DNA from: Segatella baroniae B14
Lineage (GTDB): Bacteria > Bacteroidota > Bacteroidia > Bacteroidales > Bacteroidaceae
DNA: 64,000 nucleotides
NCBI RefSeq assembly: GCF_022024235.1
Contig: NZ_CP091799.1
Span: forward strand, 660,001 to 724,000
Reading direction: 5' to 3'
Made by a program: the position numbers and the translations under genes. The stretch's first letter is position 1; every line of letters begins with the position of its first letter. Below are positions 42,337-52,408 of the stretch, one piece after another. The notes under the pieces were generated by a model. The model saw only the letters and a program-made list of their open reading frames with translations. It had not been told where the DNA came from and ran no database searches.

Positions 42337-44733
42337 TTACAAAGTCTTGAGAGTAATCTTCTGAGTCTTGAAGTCTTTAGAAGTTACAGTAAGTGTAATT
42401 TTAGATGGTGTTTTACCAGCACGAAGAATAACAAGAGCACTACCATTATAGAGGTGACGGTGATTTGCTACATGTAATTCATTAGAGTATAAGTTACCAT
42501 TGTCGACAGCAATAATACGTGCATCTCCTTCTACTTTAAACATGAGATCATTATTAGCAGCATACACGCGACGACCTTTACTGTCTACAGCCTGTATGCG
42601 AATGTGCTGTAGATCTTGACCATCAGCTTTCCAATTTTCAATATCAGCAATAAGTTTAAGTTTTTTAGCTTCACCTGTGGTCTCAATCTTTTGTCGAGCA
42701 ACCACATTATTATTAATATAGGCAATAGCTTCAATATAGCCCGGTTCATAGTTTACATCTTTGAAAAGCAATCGGTTACGACCATTAGGATCCTTTGTAT
42801 TAAACTGTTCACCAACTTTCTTACCATTAACCATAAGAACTACTTTTTCTGCATTGGTGTATACATTTACATTATATTTTTCACCGAGTGTTCTATTCCA
42901 GTGGTCAGTCATTTCGTCATTTTTGAATGTAATGCCATTCCATTCAGTGCTATTAGCAGCTTTATCAACGATACCAATCTGTACTACAGGTGTATCTGGC
43001 AAGAACATACTTTTAAGCAGATATGCCTTTGGTTTAGGCTGTAAAGACAAGTCAAAGGCACCTTGTGTCCATCCTTTAGCAGGCCATCCCATAGATTCGC
43101 CCAAGTAGTCTATCATACCCCAATATGCCAGTCCCATAACTTTGTCAAGGTTCATTGCAAAGAAGTTAGGTCCCATCATCGTATTGTTTGCTTCACTTTG
43201 ATAGAAGGTCATCCATGGGAATCGTTTTCCATCGCCAGGAAAGTACATGTAGCGATAATTATAGGCTTGCACATCGGTAATCATAGCCAGGTCACAAGGT
43301 AGAGAGTCTGTATCCCAGTTACGGCCTCTTGGATGCATGGCAACAGTAACTTTACGGGTATTATCATACCGTTTAAGTACTGGTAACATCATACGATATG
43401 GTGTAACTCCCCAATCTCCGAATGGCAGAGATGCGTATGTTTGTAATTCGTTGCCGAGGCTCCACATGATAACAGAAGGGTGATTGCGATCGCGTTTAAT
43501 CCATTCTGGCAGGTCGTGTGGCCAAGTTGATTCCCAGTCTTTGCGGCCACCTGTATATTGTTTGAGCCATTTGTCGTAAATTTCATCGACAACGAGTATA
43601 CCCATTTCGTCACATTTATCGAGGAACGAAGTACTGTATGGATTATGTGAGGTACGAATATGGTTAAATCCAAAACTTTTGAGCATTTGTAGACGTTTCT
43701 CGATGGCACGAGGGTAGGCTGCTGCACCGAGGGCACCTAAGGTGTGGTGGTTTGCATTACCTTTGAGGAGGACCTTTTTACCATTGACTCTAAGACCAAA
43801 GTCTGGACCTATCTCGATAGTACGAATACCAAAACGCTGCTTCACTACATCTTTTAACTGTCCCTCTTTATTATATAAAGAAACCTGCATGGTATATAGA
43901 TAAGGATCTTCGCAACTCCAAAGATGAGGCTGAACAACTTGGAAAGAGTCAAGTTTAAGTTCATTGGTGCGCATACGACGATTAAATTTGTAATCTTTAC
44001 GTGATTTTGCAACAACTTGTCCTTTTGCATCTAGGATAACGATTTCAAGATTTACATCGTCCTGTTTCGTAAAGTTGGCTACTTCTGCCTGAACATTGAT
44101 TTGTTTGTTGTTTTGTGTCGTGATATAGAGTGGATGACGGGAAAAATAGAGATCGTTGTCTGTAATGAGCAAACGAACATCACGAAATAGTCCTGCGCCT
44201 GTGTACCATCTACTATCGTCAGGTCCCATTGTGCTTGCGCAAACAGCAATTTCGTTAGGCTGTCCATATTTTAATTTTTTAGAAATATCGATATCAAAAC
44301 CTAAATATCCATAGTCTGTTCCACCGATGCGCTCTCCGTTTAAAAATACATCACCCACATACATGATGCCTTCAAAATCAAGGACGATACGTTTGCCACG
44401 CAGTGAAACTTCTGGAATATATGTTTTGCGATACCAACCTTGCCCCATTTCTTTGAATCCTCGTGAAGAAAGACGACTTTTACGATTTGCTGCTGGATCG
44501 TTGTTGTTGGCTTTTTCGTTTTGATCGGGAGCAACCCAAGGCTGTTCGATAAGAAAATCGTGTGGTACATCAATGGCGCGCCAGTCAGAAATAGCATTCA
44601 GATGTTTGCTGTCTGCTTTGCCATGATGAAATTGCCAGCCAAAGTTTAAATTAATGACTTGGTGTATTCCATTATTAGCTTGCATACACAGACAGAACAT
44701 GACTATTGGTAAAAATAGGAAAATCTTTCTCAT
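42337..44733 (-). CDS. GH2 family beta-galactosidase-like glycosidase, secreted
   Basis: 798 residues with signal peptide (MRKIFLFLPIVMFCLCMQA). The sugar-binding domain includes RGFKEMGQGWYRKTY and FLNGERIGG; then come an immunoglobulin-like domain and the catalytic barrel with NHHTLGALG. The acid/base is E429 in WSLGNE and the nucleophile E514 in YQSEANN. Two Ig-like domains (DUF4982-type and another) form the C-terminus (about 590-798). It hydrolyses terminal beta-galactosides or related linkages outside the cytoplasm. No SusCD pair is next to it, so it is not part of a local polysaccharide locus. Confidence 0.92.
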   Translation of the reverse strand: MRKIFLFLPIVMFCLCMQANNGIHQVINLNFGWQFHHGKADSKHLNAISDWRAIDVPHDFLIEQPWVAPDQNEKANNNDPAANRKSRLSSRGFKEMGQGWYRKTYIPEVSLRGKRIVLDFEGIMYVGDVFLNGERIGGTDYGYLGFDIDISKKLKYGQPNEIAVCASTMGPDDSRWYTGAGLFRDVRLLITDNDLYFSRHPLYITTQNNKQINVQAEVANFTKQDDVNLEIVILDAKGQVVAKSRKDYKFNRRMRTNELKLDSFQVVQPHLWSCEDPYLYTMQVSLYNKEGQLKDVVKQRFGIRTIEIGPDFGLRVNGKKVLLKGNANHHTLGALGAAAYPRAIEKRLQMLKSFGFNHIRTSHNPYSTSFLDKCDEMGILVVDEIYDKWLKQYTGGRKDWESTWPHDLPEWIKRDRNHPSVIMWSLGNELQTYASLPFGDWGVTPYRMMLPVLKRYDNTRKVTVAMHPRGRNWDTDSLPCDLAMITDVQAYNYRYMYFPGDGKRFPWMTFYQSEANNTMMGPNFFAMNLDKVMGLAYWGMIDYLGESMGWPAKGWTQGAFDLSLQPKPKAYLLKSMFLPDTPVVQIGIVDKAANSTEWNGITFKNDEMTDHWNRTLGEKYNVNVYTNAEKVVLMVNGKKVGEQFNTKDPNGRNRLLFKDVNYEPGYIEAIAYINNNVVARQKIETTGEAKKLKLIADIENWKADGQDLQHIRIQAVDSKGRRVYAANNDLMFKVEGDARIIAVDNGNLYSNELHVANHRHLYNGSALVILRAGKTPSKITLTVTSKDFKTQKITLKTL

Positions 44734-44780
44734 TGTGTGTAGGTTATTAATTAATGTTTTTAATTATTGGTTCTGATATG

Positions 44781-44788
44781 CAAATTTA
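44781..44788 (-). promoter_or_regulatory. -7 box of the GH2 gene
   Basis: TAAATTTG on the minus strand, about 45 bases before the GH2 ATG; no -33 box at the usual distance. In the 309-base gap between the GH2 and barrel genes, the only other signal I see is the barrel-gene promoter at 44935-44965. Confidence 0.45.
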
Positions 44789-44934
44789 ACTATAAGTTTT
44801 GATAGTAGACTTTAGTATTTGACAAAACAAAGGGTAATCAATAATGTTTAGAATAATAAATGTGAGTTTTTGCTTGTATTTTATTAAGATTTATTTAATA
44901 ATTGTTAATTTTAGGACAAAAAAAGCGGAAATAA

Positions 44935-44965
44935 TTGGGAGTAATTTATATTTTTTATATGTTTG
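44935..44965 (+). promoter_or_regulatory. Promoter of the small barrel protein gene
   Basis: TTGG (44935-44938), 19-nt spacer, TATGTTTG (44958-44965). Confidence 0.7.
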
Positions 44966-45042
44966 TAGCATTAAGAAGATAAAGATTTAATTTCTTTATG
45001 AAAGATAGTGTTAAATATATTCGTAACAAAAATTCTTCTATT

Positions 45043-45555
45043 ATGAAAAAATTATTTTTAGCAATTGTAATGGCAGCACTTAGTCTCAGTGTAAGTGCTC
45101 AGCACGAAGAAGGTACTTGGAATATCCAACCTAAAGTTGGTATCAATGTAGCTAAAGTTACAAAGGGCGGATTTGATACAAAAGTCGGATTTGTAGGTGG
45201 TGTAGAATTAGAGTATCAGGCTTGGAGTCCTGTATCATTATCTGCAGCAGTATTGTATTCTGGTCAAGGGGCTAAAAAATGGAATTTAGCTTATTTGAAT
45301 GTTCCAATTTTGGCAAATTTCTATGTTGTAAAGGGATTTGCGCTAAAAACTGGTGTACAGCCTGGTTTTAAGCTCTCTGATGAAGATATGGATGTAAGAA
45401 AATTTGATTTTTCAATTCCTGTTGGTGCTTCTTATGAATATGCAAACTGGCAATTAGATGCTCGTTATAACATTGGTCTTACCAAGGTTTGGAAAGGTGC
45501 AACTAATAAAAACAGTGTATTCCAGATTACTTTAGGTTATAAGTTTGAGCTTTAA
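45043..45555 (+). CDS. Small outer membrane beta-barrel protein
   Basis: 170 residues from the ATG at 45043, which gives a classical signal peptide (MKKLFLAIVMAALSLSVSAQ). An ATG 45 bases upstream is also downstream of the promoter but would add a polar extension. The mature part is about 150 residues of alternating strands, ending FQITLGYKFEL, as for eight-stranded barrels of the OmpA/PorT-like type. Role unknown. It is monocistronic, ending at a bidirectional terminator. Confidence 0.85.
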   Translation: MKKLFLAIVMAALSLSVSAQHEEGTWNIQPKVGINVAKVTKGGFDTKVGFVGGVELEYQAWSPVSLSAAVLYSGQGAKKWNLAYLNVPILANFYVVKGFALKTGVQPGFKLSDEDMDVRKFDFSIPVGASYEYANWQLDARYNIGLTKVWKGATNKNSVFQITLGYKFEL

Positions 45556-45574
45556 AAAAACTTTAAATATTTGT

Positions 45575-45610
45575 TAAAGCCGGGGCATTTTATAATGCCT
45601 CGGCTTTTTT
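45575..45610. terminator. Bidirectional terminator
   Basis: Stem AAAGCCG-GGCATT / AATGCC-CGGCTTT with T-tract, between the barrel gene and the converging plug-protein gene. Confidence 0.85.
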
Positions 45611-45617
45611 GAGTATA

Positions 45618-46865
45618 TCATTTAATTTGTACTTCTTGGTGTCCTACGAGTCGGTCAGTGCGGTCTGAAATGCCTTTAAAATATATTAAGGCCTGATAAT
45701 TGTTACGTGTCTGGTAGAAATTTCCTTCAGAAGGTACTATGTCTGTGGTTCCATCAGGTCTTAGTACAAGGTATTGATAGCTATAATACCCCTGTTTAAG
45801 CATTACTTTTCCTTCATACATTTTGTTGGTCTCATTGTATTCTAGTTTGTATTCAGGAGAAAACTCATTTCGTGTCCAAGTGCCATTGAGATATACCTCT
45901 CCATTAATTTTTGGAGATTTTAGTTTGAAATGCGTTAAGATGTAATCGCTTTGGATATCATTGTTATTATTATCACTATTGCGAATATAAAAAGCTCCAT
46001 TAGCTGTTTCGTCATATACGTAACTAGGACGAGCTTCGTCAGTCCAAAGATAGGCATTGTAGTTTTTGCCATCCCAACCGATATCTTCTATACCCATTGT
46101 AGTATGGTTAACATCGAGTATTTCAAATTTTCGATATTCGTTGCCACCATTAAATATTAGTGCATTATTATGAATCCACTTTAACCCATCATTCATAATA
46201 TATTGAGGAATAGGATTATATACAGCATTATCCCATCTGCCATTTTGTAAAATTATAGTCTTAATTTGCGTTGTTGGATCGTTAACACGCAAGTTGTTAA
46301 ACTTTACTTCTACGTTAACTTGTTGATGGCATCCGTTAATATCATGATCGGTACGAGAAGTTACATCCATATCTACTCCCATTTTTGATTCGTAGACCAT
46401 AAAGCAAAAGGATAGTATAGGAGTCTTGTTTTCATTTTCATCGTAAACGGTAACTTTATAGTTTCCGCTGATTTTGATTTGGCAAGAACTATTTGGAATT
46501 TGAAAACTATAATGGGTATACATGATATTTGTATTGAGCGATTCTTCTGCGTTACTAATGAGGTTATCTTCTGTAAAGCCATCAATATAGTCGCTTGTAA
46601 AAATCTCATTTGAGGTTGTCCAATCGGCTTCGCAATGTTCTATACGATACATGTAACGATGATATTCATGGGTAAGATCATCGAAAGCAAAATTCATCAC
46701 TTGATTCGTGCCCAGTTGTATAAGTGGAATATTCTGCCACTTGTCATCAGCTACAGCCTGTAATGTTGCAATATTAGGGCTGTAAATTTTATGACGTTGA
46801 GCCAATACAGAAAGAGGCGATGCCGTTAAGGTTAAAATAAGAAAGCTGTATAAAGTATGATTCAT
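45618..46865 (-). CDS. Type IX secretion system plug protein (DUF5103)
   Basis: 415 residues from the ATG at 46865, giving a signal peptide (MNHTLYSFLILTLTASPLSVLAQ) and lying 26 bases after a TATCTTTG -7 box (46892-46899). Family phrases include IPLIQLGTNQVMNFAFDDL and YRIEHCEADWTTSNEIFTSD near the N-terminus and the two-domain all-beta layout of DUF5103, whose Flavobacterium member plugs the SprA translocon. No other type IX genes are in the window, and some Bacteroidales carry this gene without a full system, so the secretion role is inferred. Confidence 0.85.
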   Translation of the reverse strand: MNHTLYSFLILTLTASPLSVLAQRHKIYSPNIATLQAVADDKWQNIPLIQLGTNQVMNFAFDDLTHEYHRYMYRIEHCEADWTTSNEIFTSDYIDGFTEDNLISNAEESLNTNIMYTHYSFQIPNSSCQIKISGNYKVTVYDENENKTPILSFCFMVYESKMGVDMDVTSRTDHDINGCHQQVNVEVKFNNLRVNDPTTQIKTIILQNGRWDNAVYNPIPQYIMNDGLKWIHNNALIFNGGNEYRKFEILDVNHTTMGIEDIGWDGKNYNAYLWTDEARPSYVYDETANGAFYIRNSDNNNNDIQSDYILTHFKLKSPKINGEVYLNGTWTRNEFSPEYKLEYNETNKMYEGKVMLKQGYYSYQYLVLRPDGTTDIVPSEGNFYQTRNNYQALIYFKGISDRTDRLVGHQEVQIK

Positions 46866-46991
46866 GCAATTCTGATTTGGTAAAATCATGACAAAGATAC
46901 ATAAAAAGTTCGTTATTTGCTTATAATTCGGTGAAAAGAATAAGCTATTATTCAACAAAAATCATTATCTTTGCATTCAAAATATTCAATT

Positions 46992-47498
46992 ATGGTAGAA
47001 GTTAAAGTCAAAGATTCCGTATTGCAGAAAGCTGCAGAGCTGGGTATGGATGAATTTATCCAGGTGTTTATTGATGGTATAAAAAATGCTATCGGTGGAG
47101 AGTTGACAGCAGAAACGATGGCTCTGCTTAATTCAGACCAGATAACCCTATTGGCTTGGGATATTTTGCATGAAGAAGTTATGGATGGTGGTTTTGTACA
47201 ACTTATTCATAATGGTTATGGTGGCTTTATCTTCATAAACCCAACCGACAAGGCTTTTCGAGAGTGGGGAATAACAGATTTATGTAGTTTGCTCCGCAAG
47301 GCACATAAAAGTTATAATGTGCATAAAAAATATCTTGAAGCAGAATATTCTGATGAAGAATTTATGGCTCTTTATGAAAATGTTCCAGAGTTTGATGATT
47401 ATGACGATTGCTTTGTGGAAAATGAAGAAGAGTGGACTTACGATGTGGCTCATTATATAGATGAACATATCGATAATTTCGCTACAATAGAGAAATAG
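46992..47498 (+). CDS. DMP19/DUF4375 family protein
   Basis: 168 residues from the ATG at 46992; a TTG further upstream lies in the TATCTTTG -7 box at 46966-46973. The body LNSDQITLLAWDILHEEVMD, with GGFVQLIHNGYGGFIF after it, matches the DMP19-like family, a small acidic fold best known from a DNA-mimic protein in Neisseria. The C-terminal third is very acidic. DNA mimicry is inferred only from the family name. It lies 3 bases before smpB. Confidence 0.75.
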   Translation: MVEVKVKDSVLQKAAELGMDEFIQVFIDGIKNAIGGELTAETMALLNSDQITLLAWDILHEEVMDGGFVQLIHNGYGGFIFINPTDKAFREWGITDLCSLLRKAHKSYNVHKKYLEAEYSDEEFMALYENVPEFDDYDDCFVENEEEWTYDVAHYIDEHIDNFATIEK

Positions 47499-47501
47499 AC
47501 A

Positions 47502-47981
47502 ATGAAGAAAGAAGATCAAGAAGTAAGACGTAAGAGTCCTATTCAAATTAAGAATAAAAAGGCATCGTTTGATTACTTTTTCGTTGATACTTTTACAGCT
47601 GGTATTGTATTGACTGGTACAGAAATCAAATCTATACGTGACGGAAAAGCATCATTGGTGGATACTTTTTGTGATATTTATCAAGGTGAAATATGGGTGA
47701 AGAACTCATATATAGCTCCCTATTTTTATGGTTCATTTAGTAATCATTCTGCTCGTAGAGATAGAAAGCTTTTACTCAATAAACGTGAAATTCATAAATT
47801 AGAAGAAGCCGTAAAAACTCCTGGTAATACAATTGTTCCTACTTTACTTTTTATAGATGATCATGGTCGTGCCAAACTTGATATTGCTTTGGCAAGAGGT
47901 AAGAAGGAATATGATAAACGGCAGACTTTACGTGAAAAGCAGGATAGAAGAGAGATGGATCGTGCTATAAAGCATTTCTAA
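47502..47981 (+). CDS. smpB: SsrA-binding protein SmpB
   Basis: 159 residues. It binds tmRNA and brings it to stalled ribosomes. The conserved core [20 protein letters not shown], then [19 protein letters not shown], is complete, as is the basic C-terminal tail ([21 protein letters not shown]), which enters the mRNA channel. The tmRNA gene itself is not in this window. Co-transcribed with the DMP19 gene. Confidence 0.96.
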   Translation: MKKEDQEVRRKSPIQIKNKKASFDYFFVDTFTAGIVLTGTEIKSIRDGKASLVDTFCDIYQGEIWVKNSYIAPYFYGSFSNHSARRDRKLLLNKREIHKLEEAVKTPGNTIVPTLLFIDDHGRAKLDIALARGKKEYDKRQTLREKQDRREMDRAIKHF

Positions 47982-48030
47982 GCGAATAAAAGCAATCACA
48001 AAAACAATACAATAGGTTAACAATATAAAG

Positions 48031-50802
48031 ATGAAGCGATTAGAGGATGTTGTTAAGGAAAGGGTGTTAGTGCTTGATGGCGCTATGGGTACCATGATTC
48101 AGAATTATCACTTAACTGAAGAAGATTTCAGAGGACACCTTTTCCAAGATATAAAAGGACAGATGAAAGGTAACAACGATATGCTTAACTTGACATGTCC
48201 TGATGTAATTGCAGATATTCATAATCGCTATTTAGAAGCAGGTGCAGATTTAATATCTACAAATACTTTTTCTTCTCAGTGTATTTCTCAAGCTGACTAC
48301 AGCTTGGAGAAATATGGTCGTGAAATGGCTTTACGTGGAGCTCAAATTGCAAGAAAATGTGCCGATGCTTTTAGTACAGAAGATAAACCGCGTTTTGTGT
48401 GTGGTGATATAGGTCCGACCAACAAGACGTGTTCTATGAGTCCTGATGTAAGTGATCCTTCTGCACGTGAAATTACCTATGATCAATTGTTTGGAGCCTA
48501 CAGTGAACAGATAGAAGGCTTGATAGATGGTGGAGTCGATGCCTTATTGGTTGAAACCATATTTGATTCTCTCAATGCTAAAGTTGCTATTGATGCTTGT
48601 GTGCAGACCATGCAACGCTATAATGTTTCTTTGCCGATAATGGTAAGTGCTACTGTGAGTGATTTAGCAGGTCGAACGCTTAGTGGACAAACGCTTGATG
48701 CATTCCTTGCCAGTATTGATAACTATCCCATATTTTCTGTTGGACTGAATTGTGGTTTTGGAGCCGATCAGATGAAACCGTTTATTCAAGAATTGGCTGC
48801 TAAAGCACCTTATTATATTTCATGTCATCCAAATGCAGGTTTACCAAATGCGATGGGGCTCTATGATGAAAGTGCTGAAAGTATGGCTCCGAAAATGGGT
48901 GAGATGGTCTCTGAGGGATTGGTGAATATTATTGGTGGTTGTTGTGGTACTACAGAAAAGTTTATTGAGGCTTATCAGCCATTTGTACAAGATAAAAAAC
49001 CTCACATGCCAGTAGCCGCACCAAGGACCATGTGGTTATCAGGTCTGGAACTCTTGAATGTTACTCCGGAAGTTCAGTTTGTTAATGTAGGTGAACGTTG
49101 TAATGTGGCTGGCAGTCGTAAATTTCTTAGACTTATCAAAGAGAAAAATTACGAAGAAGCCACATCAATAGCACGTAAACAAGTAGAAGATGGTGCTCTT
49201 GTCATCGATGTTAATATGGATGATGCTCTGCTTGATGCCAAAGAAGAAATGGTGAAATTTTTAAATCTCATTGCTTCTGAACCAGAAATTGCTAAAGTTC
49301 CTGTAATGATTGATTCCAGCAAATGGGATGTTATTCTAGCTGGTTTGAAGTGTGTGCAGGGTAAAAGCATAGTTAACTCTATTTCTTTGAAAAATGGAGA
49401 GGAAGAATTTCTTTCTCATGCACGAGATATAAAACGGTATGGAGCAGCTGTTGTAGTCATGTGCTTTGATGAAAAAGGACAGGCGACTTCGTATGAGCGT
49501 CGTATAGAAATAGCAGAGCGAGCTTATAAATTATTAACAGAAAAGGTAGGTATGAATCCATTGGATATCATATTTGACCCTAACGTGCTCTCCATTGCAA
49601 CTGGTATGGAGGAGCATGATAATTATGCCTTAGATTTTATTAATGCCACAGGATGGATAAAGAAAAATTTGCCAGGTGCACATATAAGTGGTGGTGTAAG
49701 TAATTTGAGCTTTTCTTTTCGTGGTATCAATTATATTCGTGAAGCAATGCATGCTGTATTCCTTTATCATGCTATTCGTCAGGGTATGGATTTTGGAATT
49801 GTAAATCCTTCTACGAGAATAACTTACGAAGATATTCCTCAGGAACACTTAAAGGTTATAGAAGATGTAGTGCTAAATCGTAGAAAAGGTGCAGCGGAGG
49901 ATTTAATAGAATTGGCAGATAAGATTAAAGCCCAAATGGATGCTGCCAAGGAAGCTGCAAAGAATGGAAATGCTCCTGTAGTCCAGAAGAAAGAGGATGC
50001 TTGGCGAAAAGAATCGCTTAGCGACAGATTGGCTTATGCACTTCGTAAAGGTATAGGAGATTATCTGGAAGAAGATTTGAAAGAGGCGCTTAGTCTATAT
50101 CCGCATGCTGTGAATATTATAGAAGGTCCACTAATGGCAGGTATGAATAAGGTCGGCGAACTCTTTGGTGAAGGTAAAATGTTTCTTCCCCAAGTTGTTA
50201 AAACAGCTCGTACAATGAAACAAGCTGTATCTATACTTCAACCAGCTATAGAAGCAGAAAAGTCACAGGGGCAGACTTCTGCTGGTAAAATAATTCTAGC
50301 TACAGTTAAAGGTGATGTTCATGATATTGGAAAAAATATTGTAGCTGTTGTAATGGGGTGTAATAATTATGAAGTTATCGATATGGGTGTCATGGTACCG
50401 CCAGAACAAATCGTTAAGAAAGCTATCGAAGAAAAGGTTGATCTCGTTGGACTTAGTGGCTTGATTACCCCTTCTCTTGAAGAAATGGTTAATGTGGCCA
50501 GGGCTATGCGTGATGCAGGGTTGGAAATTCCGATTATGATAGGTGGTGCTACTACCAGTGAACTTCATGTAGCTTTAAAGATAGCTCCTGTTTATGGTGG
50601 GCCTGTTATTTGGATGAAAGATGCTTCTCAAAATCCAATTATTGCAAGTAAATTATTGAATGATAGTGAGAAAGTTAATTATCATAAACAATTAGATGAA
50701 CAGTATGAGAAGTTGCGTGAAGGTTATTTTGTAGAGCAAGAGAAGTTAGTATCTCTTGATGATGCACGCAAAAATAAGTTAGATTTATTTGGAGAAAAAT
50801 AG
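48031..50802 (+). CDS. metH: Cobalamin-dependent methionine synthase without reactivation domain
   Basis: 923 residues. Homocysteine domain (about 1-325) with zinc ligands in GLNCGFG and GGCCGTT; pterin-binding domain (about 350-620) with FVNVGERCNVAGSRKF; cap (about 670-745) and B12-binding domain (about 755-895) with DVHDIGKN, whose His ligates cobalt. E. coli MetH has 1227 residues; the last part, an AdoMet reactivation domain, is missing here, and the protein stops cleanly after KLDLFGEK. In such split systems a separate activation protein is encoded elsewhere. I saw no cobalamin riboswitch upstream (49-base gap after smpB). Confidence 0.94.
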   Translation: MKRLEDVVKERVLVLDGAMGTMIQNYHLTEEDFRGHLFQDIKGQMKGNNDMLNLTCPDVIADIHNRYLEAGADLISTNTFSSQCISQADYSLEKYGREMALRGAQIARKCADAFSTEDKPRFVCGDIGPTNKTCSMSPDVSDPSAREITYDQLFGAYSEQIEGLIDGGVDALLVETIFDSLNAKVAIDACVQTMQRYNVSLPIMVSATVSDLAGRTLSGQTLDAFLASIDNYPIFSVGLNCGFGADQMKPFIQELAAKAPYYISCHPNAGLPNAMGLYDESAESMAPKMGEMVSEGLVNIIGGCCGTTEKFIEAYQPFVQDKKPHMPVAAPRTMWLSGLELLNVTPEVQFVNVGERCNVAGSRKFLRLIKEKNYEEATSIARKQVEDGALVIDVNMDDALLDAKEEMVKFLNLIASEPEIAKVPVMIDSSKWDVILAGLKCVQGKSIVNSISLKNGEEEFLSHARDIKRYGAAVVVMCFDEKGQATSYERRIEIAERAYKLLTEKVGMNPLDIIFDPNVLSIATGMEEHDNYALDFINATGWIKKNLPGAHISGGVSNLSFSFRGINYIREAMHAVFLYHAIRQGMDFGIVNPSTRITYEDIPQEHLKVIEDVVLNRRKGAAEDLIELADKIKAQMDAAKEAAKNGNAPVVQKKEDAWRKESLSDRLAYALRKGIGDYLEEDLKEALSLYPHAVNIIEGPLMAGMNKVGELFGEGKMFLPQVVKTARTMKQAVSILQPAIEAEKSQGQTSAGKIILATVKGDVHDIGKNIVAVVMGCNNYEVIDMGVMVPPEQIVKKAIEEKVDLVGLSGLITPSLEEMVNVARAMRDAGLEIPIMIGGATTSELHVALKIAPVYGGPVIWMKDASQNPIIASKLLNDSEKVNYHKQLDEQYEKLREGYFVEQEKLVSLDDARKNKLDLFGEK

Positions 50803-50824
50803 AATCGTACAGAATAACGAGGTT

Positions 50825-51445
50825 ATGATAAAAAATATTTTATTTGATCTAGGTGGTGTGGTGATGCCGATAGACCCAGAAGAAGCTGTAAAGCGTTTTA
50901 CGGCATTGGGCTTAAAAAATGCGAATCGTATGTTGAATTCTTATACCCAGAGTGGATATATCGGTGATCTTGAAGAAGGTAAGATCACTGATGAGGAATT
51001 CAGACAAATATTAAGCAAGGAAGTAGGTAAGTCCTTAACGTGGGAAGAATGTCAGTGGGCATGGTTAGGCTATCGTATAGAGGTGCCACAGCGTAATCTA
51101 GATATGCTTAAGAAACTTAAGGCAGAGGGGTATCGTCTCATTTTGCTATCTAATACAAATGCCTTCATGCAGCAATGGGCTGAAACTGATTTTGATGGGA
51201 ACGGTGGTTCTATTTCAGATTACTTTGATGCTATGTATCGTAGTTATGAATGCAAAATGATGAAGCCATCAGATGTCTTTTTTATGCATGTTCTTCGAAC
51301 AGAAAAGATTATACCATCAGAAACACTGTTTTTAGATGATGGGCCTCGTAATGTGGCTGCAGCAAGCGAAATGGGAATTTTTACTTATTGCCCGAAAAAT
51401 GGTGAAGATTGGACTGAAAAGATATATGATTATTTGAAGGAGTAA
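50825..51445 (+). CDS. HAD-family hydrolase (YihX-like)
   Basis: 206 residues from the ATG at 50825, 22 bases after metH. Motif I is NILFDLGGVVMP, the DxxxGV variant typical of the YihX/epoxide-hydrolase-like HAD-IA branch; motif II is ILLSNTN, motif III Lys in MMKPSD and motif IV ETLFLDDGPRNV. E. coli YihX removes phosphate from glucose 1-phosphate; other sugar phosphates or FMN are possible here. Likely co-transcribed with metH. Confidence 0.86.
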   Translation: MIKNILFDLGGVVMPIDPEEAVKRFTALGLKNANRMLNSYTQSGYIGDLEEGKITDEEFRQILSKEVGKSLTWEECQWAWLGYRIEVPQRNLDMLKKLKAEGYRLILLSNTNAFMQQWAETDFDGNGGSISDYFDAMYRSYECKMMKPSDVFFMHVLRTEKIIPSETLFLDDGPRNVAAASEMGIFTYCPKNGEDWTEKIYDYLKE

Positions 51446-51485
51446 TTGATAATACGTGTGATTAACAATTTATAAACGAATATAT

Positions 51486-51516
51486 TTGGTTGGTATATTG
51501 GTTTATGTTAACTTTG
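51486..51516 (+). promoter_or_regulatory. Promoter of map-tsaD-cinA
   Basis: TTGG (51486-51489), 19-nt spacer, TAACTTTG (51509-51516), 25 bases before the map ATG. Confidence 0.75.
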
Positions 51517-51541
51517 CATGTTAAATTAAAACGATAATATA

Positions 51542-52405
51542 ATGTTTGGAAAAAAGAAAAGATGGCATTGCCTTCCAGGCCAAGAGCCTACGGAACTTGA
51601 TAAAAAGGTGATGTACTGGGAAAATAAAGGTAAGCTGGTTCCAACTCGTGATATGATTAGAACTGCAGAACAGATTGAAGGCATTCGTATGGCAGGTAAG
51701 CTTACCACGCAGTGCCTTGATGCTGTTGCAGCTAAGATAGCTGAGTGCAAAAATACACAGGATATTGATGATATCGTGGTTAAATTCTGTAAGGACAATA
51801 ACTGTAATCCAACTTGCTTAAACTATGAGGGTTTCCCTAAAGCTGTTTGTACAAGTATCAATGAAGTTGTATGTCATGGTATTCCTAAAGAGGAGGATGT
51901 ACTTGAGCCAGGTGATATTGTAAATGTTGATATTACGATTGATAAAGATGGCTTCTATGGTGATGCCAGTCGTATGTTTATTATCGGTGGTAAAACTACT
52001 CCAGAAAAGGAAGAATTAGTACGTGTTACTAAGGAATGTCTTGAAATTGGTATGGCTGCTGCTAAGCCTTATGGTTTTGTGGGAGATATAGGTCATGCTA
52101 TTCAAAAATATGCAGAAAAACATCATTATGGTGTGGTACGTGATCTTTGTGGGCATGGTGTAGGTTTGGCTATGCATGAGGAACCAGAAGTATGTCATTT
52201 TGGTCATAGAGGTGAGGGTATGCTGCTTGTACCTGGTATGACCTTTACCATAGAACCTATGATTAATATGGGAACATGGAAAGTGTATCTCGATGCTGAT
52301 GATCCATACGGATGGGAAATTATCACAGGTGATGAAAAGCCATCTGCTCAATGGGAACATACACTCCTGATGACAGAGAATGGTGTGGAGATTCTTGCAG
52401 AATAA
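51542..52405 (+). CDS. map: Methionine aminopeptidase, type I
   Basis: 287 residues. It removes the initiator methionine. Metal ligands are seen in order: Asp in NVDITIDKDGFYGD (two Asp), His in CGHGVG, Glu in FTIEPMI and Glu in WEHTLL. A short N-terminal extension of about 35 residues (KKKRWHCLPGQEPTELD...) precedes the catalytic fold that E. coli Map starts with. It is not a standard SEC-C zinc finger. First gene of an operon with tsaD (3 bases apart) and cinA. Confidence 0.94.
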   Translation: MFGKKKRWHCLPGQEPTELDKKVMYWENKGKLVPTRDMIRTAEQIEGIRMAGKLTTQCLDAVAAKIAECKNTQDIDDIVVKFCKDNNCNPTCLNYEGFPKAVCTSINEVVCHGIPKEEDVLEPGDIVNVDITIDKDGFYGDASRMFIIGGKTTPEKEELVRVTKECLEIGMAAAKPYGFVGDIGHAIQKYAEKHHYGVVRDLCGHGVGLAMHEEPEVCHFGHRGEGMLLVPGMTFTIEPMINMGTWKVYLDADDPYGWEIITGDEKPSAQWEHTLLMTENGVEILAE

Positions 52406-52408
52406 ATT

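Noticed and set aside
42616..43108. Two plus-strand frames inside the GH2 gene
   Set aside because: They are antisense to conserved GH2 domains and have no promoter or family features.
47982..48030. Cobalamin riboswitch before metH
   Set aside because: The gap is only 49 bases and has no B12-box-like sequence.
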